Shown here: positions 32,335-42,898 of the stretch, in pieces
How positions within the stretch are numbered: position 1 is the first letter of the stretch
Layout of the letters: each line of letters starts with the position of its first letter
Assembly (NCBI GenBank): GCA_032622095.1
Contig: CP136061.1
Location: forward strand, 186,316,369 to 186,380,368
Direction of reading: 5' to 3'
Length of the DNA: 64,000 nt
Source: Siphonodentalium dalli
Taxonomy: Eukaryota > Mollusca > Scaphopoda > Gadilida > Siphonodentaliidae
Position numbers and translations under genes: made by a program
The notes under the pieces: generated by a model
What the model was told of the DNA's origin: nothing
Database searches by the model: none
The model's input: only the letters and a program-made list of their open reading frames with translations

Positions 32335-33405
32335 GTTACTGTTTACAAACGAACGTCCCCAAACATTGTACCCAGTCCCCGTGAGAAAACTTCAATATAT
32401 TTTTCCCTTCGTCTCATTGTAATGATATGTTACAAACCGTTACGTGATTTCTGAGATTCCACAGATACCGCCCCTACAAACTAAAACATACAAATTCCTC
32501 GTAAAAAAGGCAACATGTTTCTTCACCTCCTTTCATTATACCGGGTAGCGATATGTTGCAAAGTGTTACGAAGCGTTACCGGTACGTGTTACCGGTACAA
32601 ATGATATTAATTCCCCATAAGAAAACCACAGCATAATTTTTTAACTCCTCTCAATGCAGCGTTATGAAGCATTACGTGATTTCTGAGATCCACAGAGACC
32701 GCCCCTACAAACTAAAACATACAAATTCCTCGTAAAAAAGGCAACATGTTTCTTCACCTCCTTTCATTATACCGGGTAGCGATATGTTGCAAAGTGTTAC
32801 GAAGCGTTACCGGTACGTGTTACCGGTACAAATGATATTAATTCCCCATAAGAAAACCACAGCATAATTTTTTAACTCCTCTCAATGCAGCGTTATGAAG
32901 CATTACGTGATTTCTGAGATCCACAGAGACCGCTCATAGACAGGTGTTAGGCTACGAATGATAGAAAGTCCTTGTGAGAACTGCAGTATATTTTTTCAAC
33001 TTGTCTCAGTGTAGCGATAAATCGTTACAAAAAGTTATGAAGCAGTACGTTACATGTGTAACAGAACAAGAAAGAGAGAAGTGTGGGAGTCGCACCAAAA
33101 GTTGGCAGTTCCAAGGTGGTCACCCATCAAAGGACTAACCGAGCCTCGACGTTACTTAACTTCGGTTATCACACAAAGCGTCTAACAACCGTGACCAAGA
33201 GATCTAGACCTCTCGATCAGAGAAGTAATCGGCCTTCTATATTTACAACGCGACCGCTACACATGATTTCTGAAATCCACAGAGACCGCTCGTTGATTGG
33301 TGTTACAAATGATGTAACGTCCCTGTGAGAAAACCGCAGGATATTTCTTCTACTCGTCTCAGTGTAGCGATATGTTAAAAAGTGTTACAAAGATTTACGT
33401 GTCTG
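32335..33405. repeat. tandem array with one exact 231-bp duplication
   Basis: Loose units share cgtgatttctgagatccaca, agaccgc, aaaaccacag and cagtgtagcgatatgtt. The block 32471-32701 is repeated at 32702-32932 with no difference that I could see; the other units are strongly diverged. The exact pair is either a very recent duplication or an assembly effect. Confidence 0.85.
33090..33210 (-). rRNA. 5S rRNA-derived relic (pseudogene)
   Basis: Read on the minus strand, this ~120-bp stretch resembles an animal 5S rRNA. The best part is complementary to 33116-33170 (ggtcacccatc, ggactaaccg, cgacgttacttaacttcggt), corresponding to the conserved middle of the molecule that includes the internal promoter. 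Both ends are degraded and the 3' portion is poorly conserved. No terminator T-run suits it. It is embedded in the tandem array and may be the head of a 5S-derived SINE. Confidence 0.6.
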
Positions 33406-33945
33406 CATTATCTGCAGGACACAAGTGATTTAATAATTTTACCAAATATATCAGTTTTTGAAAAATAAATCATCTTAAAATTGCTTAAATGCCATGATGA
33501 TTTAATTCTTCTGAAAACTTGTTTCTCGGTAAAATCACAATGACACAAAATGTCTGCGATAAATCGAAATTGAAAAGTATTTGGCTCACTGCCGATTGAT
33601 AGGAGAATTCCTGTAAGAAAATGCTCACTAAACTTATTGATTATCGCATGTTCATGATTCCCAGTTGACATGGAGACTAACTGTATGTTATCCTCTTCCA
33701 TAATTCTGCTAATAATGTTTAATTTTCATCAAAAGTTTATTAATGTTTTGTTTCGTCCTTGACGTACGTTCAGGAAAAACCCGCTCGATCTAGATCGATC
33801 GATATTATTCGGACGGGAATGCGGCGAGTTGTTTTCGGCTCAAGTCTGGTCCGTTATTTGAGAACATATAGTTCCTTGTTTCAATCGTATTTTATGGGCG
33901 AATATGTTTTTAAAATCAATATTTAACAATCGATGGCATAATTAT

Positions 33946-34099
33946 AAGGAATAATCTCGGTTTCCTAATGTAATTACACAGTCTAAAGGCATATGCCGAA
34001 TCACAAACTCTTATAAATCGCAAAGCGATTTATAGGTTTGTGATTCGGCATATGCCTTTAGACCGTGTAATTACATTAGGAAACCGAGATTATTCCTTA
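33946..34099. repeat. 154-bp near-perfect palindrome
   Basis: Two ~75-bp arms meet at aaatcgcaaagcgattt near 34022. Outer arm sequence: aaggaataatctcggtttcc and its complement; inner: ggcatatgccgaatcacaaa. Only a few mismatches were seen. Confidence 0.9.
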
Positions 34100-34386
34100 A
34101 ATAAATTATTTTGTCTTATATTCTTTAACAATTTTATCATTTTTGTAATAATTTTTTTCTTACATTCTTTATCAATTTTTATCATTTTTTCTTACATTCT
34201 TTACCAATTTTGTATAAATTTTTCTTACAATTTTTAACAATTATAAAAAATATTATAAAATTTGTTAAGCCAATGCATTCTCTTGTATGTGCGAGGCGAA
34301 CCTATGGTTGATTCGCATATATAAGAGAATACAATGGCACAGGGTTTTCGCAATAATTCAGGAAGCTCCAGTCATGAAAGGGTTAA

Positions 34387-34686
34387 CAGTGACTATTGTC
34401 TGCACCACCGATCTCGGCAGCTCATGTTATGGGACTGCCTGCATCGGCCTTTACAGACTCATCATTACCTGACTCTTGGTCTGTTCACAGTCTTCAGCCT
34501 GTGAGGTCATCCTACCAAGGGGCACCAGCCAACCCAGACTTGCCTGCCAGTGTTTCAGATATAGCCGGTACACACCATTTAGAATTTGCATCACTGGCTT
34601 CGCTGTTAGATGCCCGCATGTCTATGAAAATTAGGTCACCGATTTGGGCCAATGAATTTGTTCCTTCATTTTCATTACTACCTGAA
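34387..34686 (+). pseudogene. middle of the decayed gag-like ORF1
   Basis: The frame from about 34396 is open and coding-like up to the foldback at 34687. It has a Ser/Pro/Ala-rich start, then LEFASLASLLDARMSMKI and SPIWANEFVPSFSLLPEL. It lies directly after the TTAA insertion and continues, once the foldback is removed, into 36325. Codons past 34687 belong to the foldback and are not part of the gene. Confidence 0.4.
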
Positions 34687-36324
34687 TTAGACCGGCCCCC
34701 AGATGAGGGTAGTGTCACACGAAAGGGTAGAAATTTTGACGCTATCTCCAATTATCCTTGTCCCATGGGGGGTTCCAAAACACTGAGGTATCCAGGGCGG
34801 AACATGTGGAAAATATATTTTTTTGACCTTTTTGGTGTTTTTGACCTGCAAATTTCAGTATAATCAGGAAAACCAATAAAATAAGACAAATGTTGAATAA
34901 AATATACTTGAATATCAGATATTTATTCTATCTGGATTGCTTAATAACATTTATGATGTGCAAAAAGTTATATTATCCAACAAATTTTGTGAAAAATTCA
35001 CGAAAATGCCAAAAAAATGCATAAATTGCAGTGCTTTTTCAAAAAAGTTTTCCAGAAGATTTCCTATAAAATTTTCATTTTTCGGTATAAAGCTCTCAGT
35101 TGTACATCAAAATTTTCAGCATTATATACCTGATTTAATAATATCAACATCACAAGCAATGATTTCCAAAAAGCCGAGATATTTCCAAAAACTTAACCCA
35201 CCCCCTGAAACTGATTTTCTATCTGAAAATACCTGTCAAGTCAGAATAGCCCGTTTTCGTTCCGTTTTGTTAACCAATTCAGAGTCTTATCATATATCAT
35301 GGAATTAGCATGTATCTGAGGAGGTTTATGTTATGGTAGAGTCTATTTTGATTTTTTTGGGGTAAATTAGCTCAAATTTTGATTATTTTTAAGTGAAAAA
35401 ATTCTGAAAAATTCCCATGACTGTCAGTTTTATGGATACAGCTGCACATAAGCATGAATTCTTCCCCAATATCAGACATGAAATGCTATAATCATGCATC
35501 AGACCAGAATTAAGAAATAAAGTAAAACTTAACCGTACCAAAAGATAGTGTTCTCAATGCTCTCAATTTTATGCTATACTAAACTCGAAAGGTTGTTCAT
35601 ACTTAAGTGGATAGAATTCATATCATAAATTGCAATAGTTCTGACCATGGATTATTCAATCTCATCTTCGTTGTCAATTTCATCAAATGTGATGGTATCA
35701 GTCAATAGAATTTCTGTGCAATATCTTATGGGAAGAATGGTTCAAACAACTCAGACTGCCTATCGGCGGTCCATCCATGAAGTGCTACACCGGGAGTGGT
35801 TGATTTGGCAACGGTTGCAAGTTTTTGGAAATATCTCGGCTTTTTGGAAATCATTGCTTGTGATGTTGATATTATTAAATCAGGTATATAATTCTGAAAA
35901 TTTTGATGCACCACTGAAAGCTTTATACCGAAAAATTAAAATTTTATAGGAAATCTTCTGGAAAACTTTTTTGAAAAAGCACTGCAATTTATGCATTTTT
36001 TTGGCATTTTCGTGAATTTTTCACAAAATTTGTTGGATATAAATATAACTTTTTGCACATCATAAATGTTAAGCAACCCAGATAGAATAAATATCTGATA
36101 TTCAAGTATATTTTATTCAACATTTGTCTTATTTTATTGGTTTTCCTGATTATACTGAAATTTGCAGGTCAAAAATAACAAAAAATCCAAAAAATATATT
36201 TTCCACATGTTCCGCCCTGGATACCTCAGTGTTTTGGAACCCCCATGGGACAAGGATAATTGGAGATAGCATCAAAATTTCTACCCTTTCGTGTGACACT
36301 ACCCTCATCTGGGGGCCGGTCTAA
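34687..36324. mobile_element. 1.64-kb foldback element, ~510-bp arms
   Basis: TTAGACCGGCCCCCAGATGA at 34687 and TCATCTGGGGGCCGGTCTAA at 36324 are inverted ends. The arms (34687-35205 and 35818-36324) match almost throughout, with a few small indels. The loop (35206-35817) is unique and has no gene. Removing the element rejoins the gag-like frame on either side. The TTA/TAA at the ends may be target-derived. ORFs read within the arms are shadows. Confidence 0.85.
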
Positions 36325-36922
36325 ATATGAACATAATGATAACATTTCCATTTAACATGGGTATCCCTGGTGCTCAGGCAGTATTCATGCAACTGAAACC
36401 CCCAATATTAAAAAATGACCTCAATATCAACAGCTTGATGCCTTTATTATTTTTATTATCATTTACATTTCACGGTACCCGGATCAACTTAGCAAGTTAC
36501 TCAGCTATATGATGCAAATTCATCAGACGGATGGCACAATCTGGATATAATTGGTATTTTTATGATGTCAGTTTCATTTGATGAGACAATTCAATGAGAA
36601 TTTGGCTTGGAATCACATTCAATGGGAACTTTACATGCAAGCAGCTCCTCCTAGCATATTGCATGTCCCACAACCAATGTTCCAGTTCAATGATCAAAAC
36701 TACAACAAGACTTGTTCAAAGATCCCTCATGGTTTATTTTGGGATTTTCACAGAGGAAAATATTTAACGACTGAAATTTTTACCATGCCTGCTACCTCTG
36801 CAAGCAATCCCATAGTTTATTGCGCTGTCCCCGGCGAAGATGCAAATTCATCTCTCTACAATCAATTTTTCAACCACCCGACCCCAGCGTCCACATTCTC
36901 TCCTTGCTTTGATGATAAATAA
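36325..36922 (+). pseudogene. C-terminal part of the decayed gag-like ORF1
   Basis: Frame pieces follow in order: 36327-36460 (INSLMPLLF), 36478-36540 in another frame (RYPDQLSKLLSYMMQIHQ), then 36578-36800 (FNENLAWNHIQWELYMQAAP). Finally HACYLCKQSHSLLRC in the +1 frame near 36785, a CxxC...H...C zinc-knuckle-like cluster preceded by FWDFHRGKY. This order resembles, from memory, gag-like ORF1 proteins of DIRS/Ngaro-type elements. Several frameshifts and stops make it non-functional. No pol region follows downstream. Confidence 0.45.
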
Positions 36923-37860
36923 TTTGGTGGCACATTGTTTTCGGATGTCTCTGTTGGCAAATCAAACCAAAATGTTATCTCAAGTTTCATGTCCCTAGAC
37001 TTGTCTGTGATTTTGAATTTAGGTTTATTTATTTCACAATGACATCCTGATTTAATGTGCATGTATAAAGGTTTTCCCCCCATGTCACATGTTTCGACTC
37101 ATCTAAGTTCATTCACATTGTAACCTTTAACTATGTTTTATATGTTCCAACTGGTTTAGCAGCATAAGTGCCTCACTTTCATTTTGATATGGTTAAAAAT
37201 TATATTTTTCTAGTGAAGCCTCACTAATTTAATGCATTTGCGACATCGCTAGCAGCTCACTGTTGCTTTCCCAGGTGGAACACGTTTTTTGAATCCACTG
37301 TTATTGTTTTTATGCTACACATAATCTCAAATAAGTGTCCCTTTTAACGCAGTCATCAGCCGTTAACAATGCAGTTGTAACAACAACGAAATGCAGTCAT
37401 CGCATTGATAGCATGTTGAGTGTACGTTAAGACCACGTTGAAATTCAGTGGACCGTGTTGAAGTCATCTTCCTAACAATGCACAGGTGTGTCTTCCTTTG
37501 ATAGTGTGTCATTTAATTAGGGTGGTGATGCTAGTATGTTGTTGATTCTGTCATGTCTGGGCTTTGAACAATGCTTTCTCATAAATATTTATATATTATC
37601 AACTGGGAACAGGACGACTTATTTCCTTAAAGGGTTCATTTATAATTATTGTGTCGTCTTTGATATTTTTCCAACATCATTTTGAACGCCATCAGAACGG
37701 AGACTAGGAGTTGGCAAATAACACAGAATTATTTGAATGTGAATGTAAATAAAACAAAAATAATAGATACTACAAAATAGGCTAATGCAATTCATCACTG
37801 ACATATTATTATGTGACCGCTTTGACCCCCAAGGCAACACGTTAAACTTCAACAGGTCTG
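36923..37860. other. non-coding stretch
   Basis: No reverse transcriptase or recombinase remnants were found after the gag-like ORF, and no other feature. Confidence 0.35.
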
Positions 37861-37975
37861 CTACAGGTGGTGATCGTTCATTCACCATATCTATAAAGGT
37901 GGTCCACTACAGGTGGGGATCGGTCATTCACCATATCTATAAAGGTGGTCCGCTACAGGTGGGGATCGTTTGGAA
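37861..37975. repeat. 46-bp tandem repeat, 2.5 copies
   Basis: ctacaggtggtgatcgttca starts at 37861 and, slightly changed, at 37907 and 37953, with catatctataaaggtggtcc between. Confidence 0.85.
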
Positions 37976-38689
37976 ATTTGGAATGTCAATCTACTTGAGA
38001 TTCACCCATGTGTGTGCAGTACGCAACAGAGATTGAACATTTCAACCCAACACTCCAAATTGGCCATGCATGCTGTCAATCAATATAAAAGACAAGCCGG
38101 TAGGAGTCATCTTCATCAAAATGCCACATTGTAATATAATATCTTGCCCCAGAACGCTAACTTCAATAAATTAGACAATGTGGCAATGCGAGGACGAGGT
38201 TCACAACGGGGAAATTTAGGGTTTTTCATCCAAAGTCAACAGGGCACCGATCTCAGAATAATATTTTTACAAACTTTTTGCATGTATCGGTATATATATA
38301 TAATTATGTGGATGAAAGGCTACTTAAAGTCAGAATAATCAAGTCCAATATTCTTCAGCATGAACAACAAATGTTATTTTATATAATTATTGTTTGTTTA
38401 TTTATTATATGTTATGCGTGGTATAACATGATATATGTGTGAATAACGAGCGTGTGTGCGAAAATTTTAAAATGTCTGGAAAATTTATGTTTTTTATGAT
38501 GTTTGTTTGTAAAGTATATGAATGCTCTTTATTGTTACATGCAATAGAAAACACTATGCTAGTGAAATCATGATACTGATTGTTTTAATTTAGGTCTGCC
38601 TTCTTTATTCAGACTGTTTGACTCCAAAGCCAATTATGAGGGCTGTTTAGGTGCATATATATAGTTACTAGAAGGTGACCCGACTTCGT
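37976..38689. other. non-coding stretch
   Basis: A segment ccaattatgagggctgt (38627-38644) resembles a motif near 19025-19047. No gene was seen. Confidence 0.3.
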
Positions 38690-39215
38690 CCGGGCTTTGA
38701 CCTTGAATTGACCATTTTGAAGGTCAAGGTCAGTTGGGGTAACGATTTGACCCGTCCAAAACACTGCCCGGACAAAAGTACCCGACAAAAGTACCCGTCG
38801 AAATCCATCCGGTTTTACCCGATTTGACCTCGAATTGATCATTTTGAAGGTCAAGGTCAGGTTGGGGTCACGACTCGACCCGTCCAATACACTCAGTAGA
38901 CAAAAGTAACCCTACGTATAAAATTTCGTCGAAATCCCATAAAAATTCGCGATTTGACCTTGAATTGATCCGATTTCAAGGTCAAGGTCACGTCGCACGG
39001 GCAAATTAATATGCCTATGGCACTGCCCGACCGAAAATACCCCCACATACCAAGTTTCATCGAAATCCCGTGATATTCGTGCGTTTGACCTTGAAATGAC
39101 CCAATTTCAAGGTCAAGGTCATGTCGCACGGACAAATTAATAGGCCTATGTCACTCCCCGGCCGAAAATACCCCCACGTACCATGTTTCATCGAAATAGG
39201 CTCGGCCGTTTTCGA
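38690..39215. repeat. ~130-bp tandem repeat, four copies, rich in AAGGTCA
   Basis: TTTGACC starts at 38696, 38823, 38953 and 39084 (periods 127-131). Each unit has TGACCTTGAAT-like text followed by TTCAAGGTCAAGGTCA (or gaaggtcaaggtca). The array ends in ggccgttttcgagtcca, then cagacagacacacacaca, a 3' pattern common in dispersed invertebrate repeats. ORFs here are shadows. Confidence 0.85.
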
Positions 39216-39346
39216 GTCCATTGGAAACAGACAGACACACACACACACAGATCTTCCAAAATATATAATAGATACCACGATCGCCTATCTTACTACATAA
39301 ATAAAGCCATCTGTTTAAATTTTACATTTAATCAACACCTGTTGAT

Positions 39347-39512
39347 TAAACTTCGCAGAGTGGATTAAACTTTCTCCATACAATTTGAATGGAAAAGTGT
39401 TTATCCATGGCATTGTCAAGATCGTGGCATAAACTTCGCAGAGTGGATTAAACTTTCTCCATACAATTTGAACGGAAAAGTGTTTATCCATCGCATTGTA
39501 AAGATCGTGGCA
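39347..39512. repeat. 83-bp tandem duplication
   Basis: aaacttcgcagagtggatta and the next ~60 bp occur twice, 83 bp apart, with very few differences. Confidence 0.85.
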
Positions 39513-39518
39513 TAAACA

Positions 39519-39653
39519 AAATATACGCATAGTGTTTCAAATTCAATCCACTCGTGGGATTGGCGATTTACACCACTCGCTGAAGCTCGTGGTGTAAATC
39601 GCCAATCCCACTCGTGGATTAAATTTCTTATTCAGAAACACTATGCGTATATT
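39519..39653. repeat. 135-bp palindrome
   Basis: Outer arms aatatacgcatagtgtttc and its complement, inner arms gggattggcgatttacacca and complement, around tcgctgaagctc. One arm has a ~6-bp extra segment. It is probably a foldback element. Confidence 0.85.
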
Positions 39654-41281
39654 CTATATATTAACAGCTCAATAATATAAATAAGTCAAATAAATATTTT
39701 ATTGGAAATTAAAATAAAGTTGGTAAATAAAAATATAATTTAGTCGACTTGAAAAATAGTATCCGTGTCCCAGATTTCGTTAAATGAAGGTTAAAGACAT
39801 ATTACTGACTTGTTTGGGTAAAACTGATAAGTTAGTAATCTGGTGCTATGCCAACTGTGGGAATGTAGCAATGCAAAATCTCAAAACAATCGACCATACC
39901 ACTCTATAGATACCATCTATTGAACTACGCATAATTGTAAATATTTACATATTGATTACTGATGCAACAATCAGTGAAAAACTAACGCAAATGATTTCAT
40001 CATCGAAAGTCATTGCATTTAATTAATATATAAGAATGACGTTGTGTGTGCTGCAAATTTTGATTAATATTCGTAATAATAACTACTTTGAGCAAGTTTA
40101 TTCTCCATTTCTATTTGAACACCCAACCGGAGCGTTTCACATCACTTTAAATGTCGGTCTCATGTAGCAAATCATACTAACTAATTCTCACTACTGCCAT
40201 ATTCCTGCCCTCTGCCGGGGATCAAAATAGGCCCATTAATATGTGAACTATGTTTACATCCCTGGAAAAGACTTTACTGAACTTGGAGAAATTATCACTT
40301 CAGTCTAAAAGTTCAGAGAAATTTTACCTTCAGTCACTTTTTGCACAGCAAAATGTCCATAAAAAAGTTAAGAGGAAAGGAGATTTTCAGCACTATATCG
40401 AGTGCCCTCAGAATATTCTTTGTATCTCTATGCTTTGATATCCCTCCTCCAAAATTACAGCTATATATACATGTATATTCATATTTTGGAGGATCAGGCA
40501 AGACATGTCCGTTTAATAATGAGAGCACTACCCTGCAGTCTTTATTCTCATGCAGCTACCTTATTTACCCAATAAAATTCTTATATCCCCATTACATCCT
40601 TTAATATCAATATGCACTGTGCTAATTAATTAACAAACAGAAACACCTATAGGTACCAGCTTAGACAGCAGAGCAAGTTGTTATCAATATATCAACAAGG
40701 ACAGAGTGAGAAAATGCAACACAGGTGTAAGGTATGGCAAAAACAACACCTGATGGTGGAGATATCAACCTACAGAATGTTAGGGAGTGACAGACTCAAT
40801 ATATCTACACATCATAATATTCTAGCTGTGCATGCAAACTGACAGGTTATATTGAGAGTTAAGAAAACAGTAAATATCTAAAGGCAGTGAGGTTTCTATT
40901 TCCTTTATATTTCCTTTTATATATTTTCCTTTCTGTACAAAGGATGATAACTATTTACATTAGCATGAATTGATAAATTAGACAGAAAGAAGATGTCAAC
41001 AATCATAGTTTTGATATTAAAAAATTATTAACAGCACCCGATGTATAAAGGAATGTTAAAGTTCTCATACTAATTGGATATTGAAATTCTAAGTTGTATA
41101 GTTACTAGTATATTGTTATTTTGATATGTAAATTTCTGCAAGAGATTCTCTTAACCCTTTGATAACTGGAAACTCAAGGATGGGTGGGTAGTTCCCAAAT
41201 TTCCATTCATTCATTTGAAAGGAAGTCCAGTTCATAAGTTCATAAACAGAACATTCTCTGTCTCTCAGTCTGCTTTAATAT
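39654..41281. other. non-coding stretch
   Basis: Unique AT-rich sequence. A lone TTAACCCTTTGATAAC at 41151 looks like an unpaired TTAA-element end. The short frames at 40250-40604 have no recognisable domain. Confidence 0.3.
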
Positions 41282-41536
41282 CAAGCCTTGAAATAGTGTG
41301 CCTGTCATTTGCAGAATGAGGTCCCCAGAGGGTGAATTTAGTGATGCTACCCCCGCATAGCGGGCTAGCATCACCAAATTCACCCTCTGGGGACCTCATT
41401 CTGCTTACACCTCAGCAGAATGAGGTTCCCAGAGGGTGAATTTGGTGATGCTAGCCTGCTATGCGGGGTAGCATCACTAAATTCACCCTCTGGGAACCTT
41501 ATTCTGCAAATGACAGACACACTATTTCAAGGCTTG
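41282..41536. repeat. fourfold-symmetric palindrome (255 bp)
   Basis: Outer arms caagccttgaaatagtgtg and complement enclose two similar blocks, 41312-41408 and 41414-41508. Each block is itself a palindrome built on gcagaatgaggt, cagagggtgaattt and gtgatgct around a GC-rich centre (ccccgcatagcggg). The whole can form one long hairpin or two side hairpins. Confidence 0.9.
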
Positions 41537-41617
41537 CTGCTTATTTTATCAAGACCCCAGAAAATGAAGAACAGACAATTCTAAATTATACTTTTAGAAC
41601 TGAATAAGAGAATGGGT

Positions 41618-41763
41618 TACAGTAATGCCCAAAATAATCGACTCCTTAACTGCAGATGAGAGCTTTCCAATGTATGGCAACAATCATATTTCCGACTAAA
41701 TCTTGAAAAATTACCCATAATTCTGCTGTGATTAAGGAGTCGATTATTTAGGGATTTACTGTA
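41618..41763. mobile_element. TA-flanked MITE, copy 2
   Basis: TACAGTAATGCCCAAAATAA faces TTATTTAGGGATTTACTGTA. Same core as the copy at 8960, with ccttaactgcagatgagagc complete here. Confidence 0.75.
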
Positions 41764-41791
41764 TATCTGAGTGCCCCAACAAGTCTTTTAG

Positions 41792-42043
41792 CCCTTTCAT
41801 GACTGGAGCTTCCTGAAATTTTGCAAAAACCGTGTGCCAATGCATTCTCTTATATATGCGGGTCTCCCATAGGGAGCCTTGCATATATAAGAGAATACAT
41901 TGGCCTAATAATATTTACCTTGACCTTGTAAGCCAGTGCATTATGTTATATGCAAGGCTCCTATGGGAGACTTGCATATACAAGAGATGCATTGGAACAG
42001 GGTCTTTAATGCTGCACCAGCGCAGCTCTTGTCATGAAAGGAG
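41792..42043. mobile_element. two-stem TTAA MITE, copy 7 (252 bp)
   Basis: CCCTTTCATGACTGGAGCTT after TTAG (41788-41791). The far end, inverted, is CTCCTTTCATGACAAGAGC, with TAAT in place of TTAA. Stems and centre (accttgaccttgtaagcc) are intact, so this is the best copy for a consensus. Confidence 0.75.
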
Positions 42044-42653
42044 TAATAAATTTTTTTACATTTGCAACAGTACTGAATTTGTTGTAGATATTTTGTATAC
42101 TCACATTGCGAATTTTGCGGAGATAGGAAACAGATCCTGATGGAGACTCGTCTCTAGCATCGAAACTCCCACCACCTACCTAGAAAAGGAGAACAGATTG
42201 TTGGGGAAGTGAGAGCAGCAGGGTCTGCTGGTTAGTTATATTGCTTAATTAAATTTGGGATAACCTAGCCGTTCTGCAATTTTACCATATCATTATCAGC
42301 ATCAACTGTGAAATGAGACCACATATTTAACGCCCTTAGCCCCAAGCTATGCTGAGTGATGTACACATTGTTAGTTTACTTCAGTGTTCAAGCAATAACA
42401 TGCATCGTTTATAGACTTCAAACACCTTCTACAGGTAACTATGAAAACAGTAAAAAAAAAATTGTTTTATGTGTTTATTACAAAATAAAACAAGAAATGG
42501 GCTGTCAACTGGTGCATACTCCCATTTGCATACTGCCTAGTAGAAAAATCATTGAGTAGAAAAATCATTGAGCCTTGACCATTCTCAATCAGGTCAATGG
42601 GTTTTTTTCTAACCCTGCTGATGGCCAACATTCTTACCAAATTTCATTATTAA

Positions 42654-42898
42654 CCCTTTCATTAAGGGAGCTGCGCTTGTGCAGCATTAAAGATCCTGTG
42701 TCAGTGCATTCTCCTATATATGTGAGACTACCATAGGAAGCTTCAGATATATAAGAGAACGCACTGGCTTACAAGGTCAAGGTAACTATTGTTGGGCCAA
42801 TGCATTCTCTTAAATATGCGAGGCTCCCTATGGAAGACTCACATATAATAAGGAGAATGCATTAATTGGCACAGGGTTTTCGAAGCTCCAGTCATGAA
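42654..42898. mobile_element. two-stem TTAA MITE, copy 8
   Basis: TTAA (42650-42653) precedes CCCTTTCATTAAGGGAGCTG, both stems and the ttacaaggtcaaggtaa centre. The right end stops at gctccagtcatgaa without its last bases or TTAA. Confidence 0.7.

Larger units (their letters stand above)
31502..34382. mobile_element. 2.9-kb TTAA element with two-stem MITE ends
   Basis: TTAA (31498-31501) is followed by CCTTTCGGGAGCTATGCTGG, a stretch typical of the two-stem MITE. At the right, from gccaatgcattctcttgtat to gctccagtcatgaaaggg, the other MITE half ends at TTAA (34383-34386). The centre is replaced by 2.7 kb: AT-rich minisatellites on both sides (ttcttacattcttta / tttttatcatttttt), tandem repeats at 32335-33405, the 5S-derived relic and the hairpin at 33946-34099. 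Either a copy of the MITE was itself hit by another element, or this is a long form of the family. No transposase. Confidence 0.75.

Noticed and set aside
34937-35914. Similar peptides on opposite strands (e.g. YIPDLIISTSQAMISKK)
   Set aside because: They arise because the same DNA forms both arms of the foldback at 34687-36324; this is not evidence of coding.
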